Shown: positions 33,568 through 45,175, numbered from the stretch's first letter. The stretch: DNA of 64,000 bases from Halictus rubicundus (GCF_050948215.1 NC_135152.1:1708310-1772309); one strand, 5' to 3'. Numbers and translations: made by a program. The notes: generated by a model from the sequence alone, not told the origin.

Positions 33568-36500
33568 TTACTCTACGTTTAATAGTTTCCTAAACTTTTC
33601 GAACTTTTCTCTACATAATGCTTTTGTAAATATGTCCGCAATATTTTCGTCCGTTGCAACCTTACATACTTTAATCAAATTTTCTTTTACGCTTTCGTGC
33701 ACATAATGATAATGGATCTCTATATGCTTAGAGTTTTTTGTAAAATTTCCATAATTCGCAATTTCTATTGCTCCAGAATTGTCCTCAAAAATCTTTACAG
33801 GATCACACACTTTGACATTAAAAATATTAATTAACTCTCGTATAAACTTGACTTCACTAACTGCTTCAGATAGTGCTACGTATTCAGCATAAGTAGATGC
33901 TTTTGTTACGCTCTTTTGTTTCCTTGATTTCCAATCAATTACATTTCCGTAAAATCTAATAACATACCCGGAGGTGGACTTCCTGTCTACACAGTCATCA
34001 GCCCAACTTGCATCTACATAGCAGTCTATAATTTCACAATCTTTATTTCTTTTATAATTCAAACTCAATTCTTTGGTTAAATACAAGTATTTCAATATGC
34101 GCATAGCATATTTCCAATGTGTCTCATTATAACTATTTTGATATCGGCTTAAATAATTTACACTATGGCTTACGTCAGGTCTGGTGTTTGAGCTTATATA
34201 TAATAGAGCACCTATTAAGTTTCTATATTTAATATCCGATTTGCAATTTTCACTCTTTTCTAATTTGAGATCTGTTTCCATAGGAGTACTATACAATTTA
34301 CTGTTCTGCAGTTGATACTTACTAAATAATGACTCTATATATTTAGTTTGGCTTAACATCATTTCGCCTTTTCGATAGTCATACTTCACACTTATACCGA
34401 GATATTCTTTGACTTCACCTAAATCTTTCATTTTGAACTTTTCTGAAAGAGCTTCTTTTATACTCTGAATCTTTCTTTTGCTTTTACCACAAATCAACAA
34501 ATCGTCTACGTATATTAGTAGATATATAGCTTCTACACCTTTTCCATGAGTATATAAACAATTTTCAACATTACTTTTTCTAAATCCTAAGCCTATTAAG
34601 TATTCATCAAAACATTTATACCACGCTCTTGGGCTTTCTCGTATTCCATACAGAGCTTTTAACAATTTACAGACTCTACTTGTTCCATCATTATAACCTT
34701 CAGGTTGACTGACATATACTTCTGAGCTTATTTTACAGTTAAGAAATGCTGTAATTACATCCATTTGCTCTATAATAAAACCATACTGGCAACAAAAAGA
34801 CAACATGACTTTTAAAGTCTGTGCTTTTGCTACAGGAGCGTATATGTCATCAATTACATTTTTCTGTTGAAAGCCTCTTGCAACTAACCTTGCTTTAAAT
34901 GTATCGTCAGACTTCCTTGCATAAACCCATTTTACATCTATGACTTCTTTTCCTTGTACTCTATCGACTAATTCCCATGTTTTGTTTTCATTTAAACTCT
35001 CTATTTCTTTGTTCATAGCTCTTATCCAATTTTTAGAATTTTTACTATTTACCGCCTCCTCAAATGCACATGGAGTGTCTATTCTACAATAGTTTACATA
35101 AATATTACTTGAACTATTCTCTGGGTATCTTATTGGACTTTTTCTTTCGCGTGTAGATCTACGTGGAAACTTTAACTCTAGGTTTTCAGTCTTTCTTTTT
35201 TCTTCCTTTGGTTCGACAGCATCCTCAAACACATCAACACTTTCATTATCACTATTATCTTCCTCTAGACTAGCATTGCTTTCAATATCATCATTGTAAC
35301 TAATACCAATACACTTTTCATCCTTTTCTATAATGTTTACATGTCTAGCAACTACTATTTTGTTATTTAAAAGAACCCTATATCCAACATCGCTATATCC
35401 CAATAGAATACCCATATCAGCCTTCGCGTCCCATTTAGAAACTCTACACTGTTCTGGCCTTTTTACAAAAACTTTGCTACCATACAAACGTAAATTTTCT
35501 ACATTTGGTCTTTTTTTGAAGAATATTTCATACGGAGTTTTCTTTTCTATCGTAGACGCTAACGTCCTATTTTTCAAATATGTCGCTGCACAAATTATTT
35601 CTGGCCAATATCTTTTATGCACATTTGCCTCTGCTAATAGACAACGTGCCATATTCATTATGGTTCTATTAAATCTCTCTGCAGTACCATTCAGTTCATG
35701 TACGTACGTTGGACAGCTGTTTATAATTATTCCCTTTTCTGAAGTAAATTTATAGAATTTGTTATTTAAATATTCTTTACCATTATCGCATCGCAATACT
35801 TTAACTTTCTTTTCAGTTAAGTTTTCAACTTCATTAATAAATCGTACTAAACTATCGAATACTTCATCCTTAGATTTTATGCAGTAAACTTTGGCTATTT
35901 TACTGTAATCATCGATAAAGGAAACAAAATATTTTTCTCCTTTTAAACCAGTTGTTCGAAAACTACCACAAACATCAGTATGAATGATTTCTAAGATTTC
36001 TTTGGCTTTAGTTCTATGATTACTGAAAGGTAGATTATGCATCTTATTCTCAAAGCAGGTCTTGCACTTCATGACTTCTGAACCCAAATCACCCGGAATA
36101 CCTGTCAACAACTGTTGCTTACTTAATGTATTTAGATAGCCAAAATTTACGTGTCCTAACATTTTATGCCATTTTTCTTTCAAACACATGTTTACTTTAT
36201 TATTGTTATTGTTGCAATTGACTGTATTTACTATCTTTTCTCTGTTATCTAATATGCTCTTTATCTTGTACGTTCGATTTTCTTTAAACGCTACAGCTAT
36301 TAACTTATTATTTCCATCTATTATTTTCGCTATATTTCCCGTTGAAATAATCGTATTTTTATCTGTTAATTTTCCAAAACTTATTAAATTTGTATTCATT
36401 TTTTCCGCATAGAACACATTGCTCATTATAACTTTATTCCGCTCGCCAAACGCATTAAAATAACTCACTACAGTTCCTATTTTCGTTGCTTGTATATATC

Positions 36501-37500
36501 TATTATCACCTAAATATATATTGACAGGTTCTTTGAGCACAACACTTTTTTCAAAAAACTTTTCATCGTTGATTATATGATCGGTACACCCGCTATCTAG
36601 TAGCCACTCTATTGTATAGTTTTCTAACCTTTTTATCTCACTGTTCTGTGACACGTGCACTGTTGCTACCCAAGCGCTTGCGCCGAATCCGCTCTGCTCA
36701 TGCGTGCTTGTTCCTTGTCGACCACGGAAACTACCGCGTCCCCTGTCGTTCCTGCTCCTTCCGGCCCTGCCTCGGCTGCGACTACGTGTTGATCCTCGCC
36801 ATGTTCCACGATTGAAAGCATTATTTCCTGTTTGGCCGCCATCTTGACAGTCACGTGCAATGTGGCCGGGTTTTCCACATTTGAAACAATTTCTCTCTTG
36901 TTCCTTTTTCACAGCGAACACGTTAGATCTTGCTTCACCAATGTCATTATTATTTTTCATTTCAGCCAGTTGAATTTTGTTTTTAACATAAGCTGCTGTT
37001 TGATCCTCTTCTTTCAGAGTATCTACTAAATCACCAATATAACTGTATTGGCTCGGCAATGTGTTAAGCATATAGTTTAGCTTTTCTTTTTCATTTATTT
37101 TTGCACCCGCACTTCTCAATTCATTTATTGATTTTTCGAAGTCACCGAAAAATGTTGCTGTATCGCTATACTTTTCTAACCTCATCTTTTCTATTTTATT
37201 TCTACACACTATTTGTAAAGCCGTAGATTCCTTTAAGTATATCTCGTCTAGTTTCTTTATAATACTTCGAGCTGTAGTTTCTTCAGAGACAAATTCCAGT
37301 TGTTTATTCGATATGGCGCTATAAATATAATTTATCGCTTTCAAGTCCTTTTCATCCCAGTCTTCTTTTTCGGCTTCCACTTTTTCTCTGGTTATTACTT
37401 CTTCACATTTTTTAAGCTTTAGAAACATTGTAATCCTTTTCTTCCACATGGAATAGTTTTCGCCATCGAATACTGGTATCGTGATTTCCTTTTTGTCCAT
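33568..37500 (-). CDS. Copia Gag-Pol polyprotein, intact
   Basis: 1310 residues, ATG start 111 bases inside the 5' LTR boundary. Gag region 1-200; CCHC knuckle CFKCGKPGHIARDC at 205-218, then an Arg/Gly/Ser tract to about 262. Aspartic protease DSGCTDH at 302-308. Integrase: zinc ligands H445, H450, C479, C482; catalytic D509 (HTDVCG), D572 (RCDNG), E608 (NGTAERFNR), with 35 residues between the last two. Reverse transcriptase: VKWVYARK, KARLVARGFQQ, and catalytic YVDD at 997-1000. RNase H: YVDASWADD with D1163, then STSGY. The order PR-IN-RT-RH is diagnostic for Ty1/copia. No stop, frameshift or lost catalytic residue is seen. It makes particle protein and all enzymes from one frame. Confidence 0.96.
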   Translation of the reverse strand: MDKKEITIPVFDGENYSMWKKRITMFLKLKKCEEVITREKVEAEKEDWDEKDLKAINYIYSAISNKQLEFVSEETTARSIIKKLDEIYLKESTALQIVCRNKIEKMRLEKYSDTATFFGDFEKSINELRSAGAKINEKEKLNYMLNTLPSQYSYIGDLVDTLKEEDQTAAYVKNKIQLAEMKNNNDIGEARSNVFAVKKEQERNCFKCGKPGHIARDCQDGGQTGNNAFNRGTWRGSTRSRSRGRAGRSRNDRGRGSFRGRQGTSTHEQSGFGASAWVATVHVSQNSEIKRLENYTIEWLLDSGCTDHIINDEKFFEKSVVLKEPVNIYLGDNRYIQATKIGTVVSYFNAFGERNKVIMSNVFYAEKMNTNLISFGKLTDKNTIISTGNIAKIIDGNNKLIAVAFKENRTYKIKSILDNREKIVNTVNCNNNNNKVNMCLKEKWHKMLGHVNFGYLNTLSKQQLLTGIPGDLGSEVMKCKTCFENKMHNLPFSNHRTKAKEILEIIHTDVCGSFRTTGLKGEKYFVSFIDDYSKIAKVYCIKSKDEVFDSLVRFINEVENLTEKKVKVLRCDNGKEYLNNKFYKFTSEKGIIINSCPTYVHELNGTAERFNRTIMNMARCLLAEANVHKRYWPEIICAATYLKNRTLASTIEKKTPYEIFFKKRPNVENLRLYGSKVFVKRPEQCRVSKWDAKADMGILLGYSDVGYRVLLNNKIVVARHVNIIEKDEKCIGISYNDDIESNASLEEDNSDNESVDVFEDAVEPKEEKRKTENLELKFPRRSTRERKSPIRYPENSSSNIYVNYCRIDTPCAFEEAVNSKNSKNWIRAMNKEIESLNENKTWELVDRVQGKEVIDVKWVYARKSDDTFKARLVARGFQQKNVIDDIYAPVAKAQTLKVMLSFCCQYGFIIEQMDVITAFLNCKISSEVYVSQPEGYNDGTSRVCKLLKALYGIRESPRAWYKCFDEYLIGLGFRKSNVENCLYTHGKGVEAIYLLIYVDDLLICGKSKRKIQSIKEALSEKFKMKDLGEVKEYLGISVKYDYRKGEMMLSQTKYIESLFSKYQLQNSKLYSTPMETDLKLEKSENCKSDIKYRNLIGALLYISSNTRPDVSHSVNYLSRYQNSYNETHWKYAMRILKYLYLTKELSLNYKRNKDCEIIDCYVDASWADDCVDRKSTSGYVIRFYGNVIDWKSRKQKSVTKASTYAEYVALSEAVSEVKFIRELINIFNVKVCDPVKIFEDNSGAIEIANYGNFTKNSKHIEIHYHYVHESVKENLIKVCKVATDENIADIFTKALCREKFEKFRKLLNVE

Positions 37501-37600
37501 CTTGAATTGTTCTTTGTTCTAGAACGTTCCTTCGTGTTCGAAACCTTTTCTCTTTCACGATACTTTACCACTTAATCAAAAAACAGCCAATTTAACCACG

Positions 37601-37611
37601 CTCTGCTACCA
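37601..37611 (-). other. Copia primer-binding site
   Basis: TGGTAGCAGAG on the minus strand directly follows the 5' LTR. It matches the 3' end of initiator tRNA-Met (11 nt), after which the match fails. Confidence 0.6.
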
Positions 37612-37841
37612 TGAAAGGATTCGAGAATAAAAGGCTCTGTTTATAACTATAACTGGAAAAACTAAATTAACTTTATTATAAAACACAACGTCTGAGAAAC
37701 TCTTCTATGACCATACAGCTCGAACGCCGGCCAACGAATAAGAAAACAAAACACTGTTCGCTTACCGGTCGCATCATCTGCGCAGCGCTTCCTGCGCAGC
37801 GTCTCCACACACACAATATAAATGTACCATATATCTTAACA
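37612..37841 (-). repeat. 5' LTR of copia element
   Basis: 230 bp, same sequence as 33292-33521. Confidence 0.93.
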
Positions 37842-37846
37842 CTAAT

Positions 37847-39110
37847 TCTGTGTTCTTTCGCTAATTGTTTTCGCTATTTTCGCGAGATTATTTCGCCAAT
37901 TTCTCGTTTCGCGTTCGCGAATATTCCTTTCACAAATGTAACGACTACCCTGACGGCACGTGGTTCCCGTCGGCACAAATTCTACGAGACGTTCCTTAAA
38001 ACGTCCCTTCCATCACCGCAAATTACATGCCTAAATTACATCATTGCAATAACAAATGAAATAATCAGTACATTACAATATCATATTAACAATTTCATTT
38101 CAATATCATTCAGTGCAATTCAATAAGACATCAATAATAAAAAAAAATCTTTCAATAAGGCATCACAAATAATTTAGTTCAATATATCATCGTAAATAAT
38201 TCTCCACTTCATCAAGTATTATCTTTCTATTTTTACTTGCATTGCCGAAGAAATAAATTAATCATAAAATTACGGTTTTGCGAAAAATGTAACAAAATAA
38301 ATAGTGGATTGACAAAACACCTATAGACGTTACAGAATAAATTAGAAAACAGGATAATAAATACGAGGTAACAAAAATAAAATCACGGAATAACAAAATA
38401 AATTAGAAAGCAACGGAATAAATACGCGATTTACTAACTAAAATCAAAACTTAACGAAATAAATTAAGAAATAACGAAATAAAATGAAAACATAACGGAA
38501 TAAATTACGAAATAACGAAATAAATACAAGAATCTCGGAGTGACTAAATCGGCAGCCAATTTAATTAATAGTGGAACTGACATTTTTAGCTTTTCATCAG
38601 TTGTACTATTTTCCTCGTAATTAATTACTCAAATCTATACTTGATTTCATGGAGGTTCACCTCATTGAATGGTCATTATACGTAGTTTTCTTCCCCTTTC
38701 ATTTCCCAATTACGCAGAATGACCCTTTCTTAAATATCCATTGAACATTTCATAAATAATTTGACCATGATCGTAAATAGAATTTCACAAATCATATGTC
38801 ACAGTAAATAACGTTTCATGAACAATATCATATCATCAATAGCATTTCATAAATAAATAGCATTTCACAAATACAATATGCAACATAATATCTCATTTTA
38901 CATAATTTCGGTGACGTTGGCTCGCCTTGCAGCGTTTCCTATTCGTTCGCGAAACGGGTATTTGTCTTCGCGACGCGACGGTACCGATCACGTTCCGACT
39001 TTATTTCCCGGCAACCAGACAGAATTTTCGTGAGAGTCCCGCACTCTCCGCGTATCTCTTTACGATGGAAAAGCCCTTGGATAGTTTACTTTTCCGCGAG
39101 ATATCCGAAT
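37847..39110 (-). other. Long AT-rich leader of the 13-kb gypsy with degenerate repeats
   Basis: About 1.3 kb between primer site and copia, without an open gag frame. From 38330 to 38545 the plus strand repeats variants of AACGAAATAAATTA about every 20-35 bases. The 5' part near the LTR is GC-richer. Gag may have been replaced or lost here. Confidence 0.55.
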
Positions 39111-39122
39111 GTTCGGGCGCCA
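39111..39122 (-). other. Primer-binding site of the 13-kb gypsy, tRNA-Lys type
   Basis: On the minus strand TGGCGCCCGAAC lies three bases after the 5' LTR. It matches the 3' end of a tRNA-Lys (UUU) over 12 nt. Confidence 0.6.
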
Positions 39123-39125
39123 ATT

Positions 39126-40823
39126 TGTCACGTTGCCCCGATTTTCGGGCCCGTCCGACGGGAGAAAACCTGGGCAACGGCGGGTTTTTATAGGCCGTGA
39201 GGCCGGGCCACGCTCGGCCGCGCGATACGTGGTCCACCCGTGACAAACGGTATCCCGTAGACTCGATTTTCCGACGGATTTTATAAGGTTCGGGACTGGA
39301 AACGGGCGCCAGACACGCGCAAGTGTCACACGAACAATTCGTAACGAACGCGAGACGCGAATTACAATACCGAACCTACGTGACCCGCGCGAGGGCCTGA
39401 ATAGCGGCAGCCGGGGCCAGGATTCTACGCGGAGGGAATACGGGACGTTTCCCGCGGCGGAAAGGTTTCTCACAATGAAGCGTACACGAGTTTGGGGCTT
39501 CGAGTTAACATTTATTTCATCCGGTCTTTACAAGGAGCTGCCGGGATCGCCCGGCAGCGGTGTAATCGAAGCCCGCGCGATTTGACAAGTTTGTACGACA
39601 GGTAGACGGTCGCTCGCGCTTTTTGCACCCGGGTATGCTTTCCTACGCGTCGAACTCGATCGCGGGCGCGATGTACGGCAGCCTCTATTGACAATTAGCC
39701 GGTCGAGAAGCGCCCGGGTTCCGATGATATACGCGGCAGCAAATGCTAAATGACTGTGGCCGTCGGAAGTAGCCGGAAAGGGCGATACGGCTTTCGTCGC
39801 GTCGTCCCACCGTGGGACGTCCCCAGATTGGATTCGCCAAAAATCGGTAACGGTACGGGCCCCCCGTCCGTTCACCGACCGACGGCCTCACCCCCTGCTC
39901 GATTCTATTCTGATCGCGATTCACGGCGAGCGAGGTCACGTCTTAAATTCGACTCGAAGTCCGGCCGATTCGCAAAAACGCTAACCGAGCCAACGCGAAA
40001 ATCACAATAGTGCGGAAAAACCTGGTCGGCGCTTACCACTCGGCAACGTGGTCTAGTTCTGCTCCGCTGTCCCGGTGTTCAGCAGCCCTCTCTAATCGTA
40101 TGTCTCGGCAGAACTACGTTTTCCCAAAATTACTATAAGACTGAAGCAATAGTAAAGCAACTATTCCGTACGAATTTCGGCAGCACAGTGACCTACTTCG
40201 CGAAGACTCGCCAATGCGGAAATGAGGCGTCCCCCACTATCCTACTTTTCCCTGCTCCCGCGCGACGCTCGAATCTATCGCTCGCTTTCGCGCGGCAGGG
40301 CCGCGCCCGGCGGTCCGGAGCCCTCGGCTACGGATCTATCGGCTAACGCTTTCCTGATGACACGCGTTGATTGGCCGCTTCCCTTGGAGAAAGACATCGT
40401 GCCATTCCCTCGACGGGTGCTTGTAGCTTTCCGGGACGAGGCGGCGACGAGGTCGAGATGATGTACGCCTCAGACCCGTAATTCCTCGGCGGCGCCTCCG
40501 GGTTGGCAGGCCCGGGGTCCTCCTCGTTGTCTTCCTGTAGGGCGTCCCCAGTAGCCGTCCCCTGAACGTTTTCCCTTAGGATTTTCCGCGCTCCTGGGAG
40601 GGTCGGAAAAGGATCCGGGTCCCCCTGGGACCCGGCCACGGTCCTGCAACTTCTTGTCGCGCCAAGTGGCGCGGCATTTAAACCGCGTCAATATCCAATC
40701 TGGGATCTCGGACGCTCCCAGGGAGATCGATCACGTCCACCGTTATCGCGGTGGTGCTGCCAAAGGGCGGCCCGGTCTTTCGATCTAAGATCTGAGGAAC
40801 GTGGACAACTTTGCCACGTCACA
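39126..40823 (-). repeat. 5' LTR of the 13-kb gypsy
   Basis: 1698 bp, aligned without gaps to 27844-29541. Confidence 0.92.
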
Positions 40824-40858
40824 GCATACATGTACATATGTGTACACTCATATATATA

Positions 40859-42659
40859 CAGGGTGAGTCACCAAGCGTTAGCACCTCAAATATCTTTGTT
40901 GTTTCTAAAGATACGTAAAATATGGTAAGGACAAAGTTAAATGGTACAATGGGGCTGACACGATGCAAAAAAAAATTTTGTTTTTATGTCATTTTTTTGG
41001 AGATATCAAGGTCACCTTGACTTTTTTAAATGGAACCACCCTTTTTTAAACACCTACAATGATAGTCCCTTTCATTAGGAATTCAGTGACTATAATTAGT
41101 CCAAAATCATTCAAGGTCAAGGACAGAAAAAACGTATAAAACTAAAATATGGAAGCAGAATACGTTTATCACGGTTGAGACTTGTAGGAAATAGTAAACA
41201 TACTATGGTCGTAGTTAAAGTAAACATACTAAGGTCCTTCAATGTTATTCAGCATTCTTATTTACTATCAGTATGTTTCCAAACGCGATTCCGCTATGTT
41301 ATATTCGATGACTGAAAAGTGTGATATGATCACGATTTACTGTGAATGTAGAAAAAATGCAGTGCAGGCCCGACTACTTTATGAAGAAAGGTACCCCGAG
41401 CGAAACACTCCTTCTAGACATACTTTCACTAATACGTACAGGTTGTTTCGAAGTACTGGAAGTGTACATGCAAGACAGTACAAACGGAAGAATCCCACGA
41501 CTAATGAAGACAATGAAATTAATATTTTAGCAGCTATAGCTGTCAATCCTCACGTGAGTACGAGAAAAATTGCCCGGGAAGCAGGCATAAGTCAAAGTAG
41601 CGTAATACGAATTCTGGCCCGACATAAATTTCATCCGTTCCACATATCGCTCCATCAAGAATTGCACGGGAATGATTTTCAAAATAGAATTAACTTTTGT
41701 CAATGGGGATTGCTTCAAAATCATTCATTTTTTTTCTAATGTCTTGTTTACGGACGAAGCAACATTTACTAATCATGGCTCAATTAATCTACGGAACGCC
41801 CATTATTGGTCTGTGGATAATCTGCACTGGCTGCGAGAAATTGATCATCAAAGACAATGGAGCGTAAACGTGTGGTGTGGTATTTTGAACGACAAAGTAA
41901 TTGGACCATATTTCGTTAACGGAATGATGACGGGACAGAAATACGCTCAATTTTTGCAAAAAGATCTGCCAATTTTGTTAGAAGATGTCCCTTTACAAAA
42001 TCGCTACGATATGTGGTACCAATATGACGGTTGTCCTGCTCATTATGCACGAGTAGCAAGAGAAACGTTGGATTCTCGATATCCAAACCGATGGATTGGA
42101 CGAGGCGGAACAGTTTCATGGCCAGCACGTTCGCCTGATTTAAATCCACTGGATTTCTTTTTATGGGGTCTGCCAAAAGAGACCGTGTACACGGATGCTC
42201 CAACAACAGTTGAAGATATGCGTCAGCGTATCATCACAGCATGTACGAATATCACGTCGGACACACTTATCAGAGTTCAACATTCCTTCAGAGCTCGTTT
42301 ACAACAATGTATCGACGCAGACGGCCATCATTTCGAACATTTATAAAATACAGGTATTCTGCTTCCATATTTTAGTTTTATACGTTTTTTCTGTCCTTGA
42401 CCTTGAATGACCTTGGACTAATTATAGTCACTGAATTCCTAATGAAAGGGACTATCATTGTAGGTGTTGAAAAAAGGGTGGTTCCATTTAAAAAAGTCAA
42501 GGTGACCTTGATATCTCCAAAAAAATGACATAAAAACAAAATTTTCTTTTTGCATCGTGTCAGCCCTATTGTACCATTCAACTTTGTCCTTACCATATTT
42601 TACGTATCTTTAGAAACAACAAAGATATTTGAGGTGCTAACGCTTGGTGACTCACCCTG
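40859..42659 (+). mobile_element. Mariner-like transposon with 305-bp inverted repeats
   Basis: 1801 bp, flanked by TA. The terminal inverted repeats (40859-41163 and 42354-42659) begin CAGGGTGAGTCACCAAGCGT and are nearly identical throughout. They enclose one transposase gene broken by a single frameshift. Repeats this long are unusual for mariner, which typically has about 30 bp. The right end abuts a TA-rich run and a fragment of family A. Confidence 0.9.
41242..42346 (+). pseudogene. Mariner-like DDD transposase, one frameshift
   Basis: Frame one (41242-41739; the likely true start is the ATG at 41296) carries an N-terminal helix-turn-helix of DUF4817 type (MITIYCECRKNAVQARLLYE) and a second helix-turn-helix (STRKIAREAGISQSSVIRIL). 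Frame two (to 42346) carries the DDE domain: first Asp in LFTDEATF, second in YQYDGCPAHY, third in ARSPDLNPLDFFLWG. I count 36 residues between the second and third Asp. A one-base shift near the T run at 41727-41735 separates the frames; otherwise the gene reads through. It would catalyse cut-and-paste transposition into TA sites. Confidence 0.88.
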
Positions 42660-42670
42660 TATATATATAT

Positions 42671-42846
42671 CAGAGAGGAATGAGAGTGCTCACGCCCGGG
42701 GTTTCGGCGTTCCCACTTTCGTGACATCGCCGCTTTAGCATGGCACAGAACCGGCCAGTCTTTTAGCATGGCACAGAACCGGTCAGTCTTTTAGCATGGC
42801 ACAGAACCGGTCAGTCTTTTAGCATGACACAGAACCGTGTCGTCTT
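42671..42846 (+). mobile_element. Foldback A left-end fragment
   Basis: Starts CAGAGAGGAATGAGAGTGCT and holds four to five subterminal units (42735-42846), then stops abruptly at family B sequence. Confidence 0.7.
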
Positions 42847-44160
42847 TCCTGGAACAGAACCGGGCCACCGACGAGATATATATAAAGACTGCCAGCCCCG
42901 TGTTAAACTGCGAGTCTCAAAGTGGGTCCCAGGTGGGTACTGGGATCGGTCGGTAACGGCCCCAACATCGAGATACTCTCGTCAGTTGTGGAACTAAGAA
43001 CGTGGAACTATCACTGATCTCAAATACCAACTTCGTTAAACATGCCGCGCTCGCTACCTAAATAGAACATTTGCTCGTGAATTACGGAAAAAACGTCAGT
43101 GACAGAGGCAATAAATAAACGTATAATGCGTAGAATGAAAATAATTATCTTTTATTGTACAATTTCATTACACTCTTATTGCCTTCTTATTTTCCATATT
43201 ATTCACCATTGTAATCATTATTTTATAATCGATAGTTTATAGGTGTAATTAATTAATTTGGAACTTATTGCCATATTTATAAAATAATGATTATTCAACA
43301 AAATATATTCTGTAATAGTTATAGAATAAAAAAAAGAATAAATACAATATTCAAGTAATGACAAAATTCAATCGTTCTTATTGTGATCCGTAGTAAAAAA
43401 ACAGAAAATTAATTTGTTTACTTATTTAACCGATAATACCACTTCTAATGCTGAACTGCAATTATTCAAGTAAAGGTAGTAACGAAACAAAAGTGTTATG
43501 TAATGAAACTAACTTTCGACGGCTCTTATCCATATAAAGCTATTTGGTGGCAGTATTATTGCTATTTATACAAACACACAGATACACAAATTCTTATATC
43601 TTGCAATGCACGTTGTTTTTTTCTCCGTCAACCGATTTCGATGAAATTTTCAGTTTGTGTATCACTAACATAGAGGTAGAGATAAAAGTTTTGAAAAGTG
43701 TCTGTCATTTTAAGTTTTAATTATAATTTTATTGTTTGCTATTTTTTATACCTTATAGAATTGTTTCTTTACATTTAATATTCTTTATATTTTATCAGCA
43801 ATAAACTTTATGTATAATCATTAATGGTATTGTTAAATTTAATTTTCTGTGAGTAATTGTCAATACATATACATTAGTAACCACATCTAGACTTTTGCCC
43901 GAAATTCGGCTACTTGTCAGCAGCGAAAACCAATCTGTCGAACTCGAGACGGGAAGGACTCGCCGCGTCTCTTTCTTTTCGTATGCTGTCCTTTTTTGCG
44001 TCCGAAACTTCCGTTGTTCGTTACACAAGTAAATATCATCGGAATTTTGTCATATTTGGTACCGTTTTTCTTAGAAAAATGCCACGAGTATGTTGGTGAA
44101 AGTCCGATAGAAAAATAATTAATAATGAAAAAGTTTATTTTTTTATTTAAAGGCCTGAGC
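42846..44160 (+). repeat. Dispersed repeat family B, copy 2
   Basis: Homologue of 9649-11070. Its first part (42884-42965) is inverted relative to copy 1. The tail after 44160 differs from copy 1. Confidence 0.6.
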
Positions 44161-44548
44161 TCACGCCAGTCTTTCATCTTTTCCGAACGCTTCGACTCTC
44201 CGCGGCTCTTTCTTTCCCATACGCTGTCCTTCTTCGCGTCCGAAACTTCAATCGTTCATTACACAAGTAATTATCATCGGAATTATATCATATTTGGTTT
44301 CATTTTAATCAGAAAAATGCCACGAATATGTTGGTAAAAGTTTAAAAACAAATAATGAAAAATAAAGAGGTTTTGTAATTGGATTAGTAGTGGTCTTCTG
44401 GTCTCACACCGATATAGCCGGCAAGGTGTGGCCCACTCCTCGGCGCGATGCCGACGGTTCTCGCGAAACTCGCTGTCCGCTTCACCGTGCAACATTATAT
44501 CGGAGACGGATATTCTCTCCGTTTGAATGCCAGTCATTTTGGTGTGCC
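44161..44548. repeat. Degenerate duplication of the family B tail
   Basis: Repeats the last part of family B (AAACTTC..CGTTCATTACACAAGTAATTATC and ATGCCACGAATATGTTGGT) in diverged form. No gene recognised. Confidence 0.45.
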
Positions 44549-44894
44549 CAGAGTTGGGCATTATTTAGATAAAAAATTATTAAAATAACGATTCGAATAA
44601 AAGATACTTCATCTTTATTCGTTATTCGAAGGTTCGAATAAAAAAGGTATCTTTATTCGACGAGTATCGAATAAATAATTTTATTCGACGAGAATTTATA
44701 CGACGAATAAAGATACTTTTTTTTATTCGAAGCGGATTTATTCAAACTTCGAGAAATTTTTTCATCTTTCATCTGTATCTTTTATTCGAAGGCTTCGAAT
44801 AAATGTTCGAATAACTTTTGCCGAGCGCCGAGCTTCAAAGACCCAGCGACGACAGACGACATACAATGTAAGCGGATAGAGAATCGCGCACGTA

Positions 44895-45175
44895 TGAAAG
44901 TTTAAACTTTTAGATTTTTCAATATATCCTCATAAAATTGTGACGAGCGAATGGAGGAGATTTTCCTGATGAAAATGAGGTCAAATTCGAGTGTAATCGA
45001 ACAAGTTTCACTGATACGTAATGTTACGATAAAAATTACAATCTCATTAAAGACAGTCCAAATGATGTCGTGTTTGGACTCATTTTGATCGGGATAAGCT
45101 CTACAACTCATTCGTATTAACAATATTGTCCTGATTAAAAACATAAAAGCATAAATTGCTAATAATGCTGGATTC
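44895..45175 (-). repeat. Module X, copy 4
   Basis: Left-arm copy of the 275-bp module, still open on the minus strand. Confidence 0.7.

Larger units (their letters stand above)
33292..37841 (-). mobile_element. Complete Ty1/copia retrotransposon
   Basis: 4550 bp with 230-bp LTRs (33292-33521 and 37612-37841) that look identical, and a 5-bp target duplication CTAAT at 33287-33291 and 37842-37846. It has a primer site, an uninterrupted gag-pol frame of 1310 codons and a purine-rich tract (AAGGAGGCG) before the 3' LTR. It is inserted in the gag/leader zone of the 13-kb gypsy, in the same orientation. Everything needed for retrotransposition appears present; this is probably one of the youngest insertions in the window. 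Confidence 0.95.
27844..40823 (-). mobile_element. Ty3/gypsy element with 1698-bp LTRs, coding region degenerate
   Basis: Minus-strand element. LTRs are 27844-29541 and 39126-40823, both exactly 1698 bp and differing at about five positions by eye. The target duplication is GCAT at 27840-27843 and 40824-40827. A complete copia element is nested at 33292-37841; without it this element is about 8.4 kb. Order on the minus strand: 5' LTR, primer site, long AT-rich leader, decayed gag/protease, reverse transcriptase, RNase H, integrase, C-terminal extension with a zinc knuckle, polypurine tract, 3' LTR. The coding part has many stops, frameshifts and losses, in sharp contrast to the LTRs. Confidence 0.92.
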
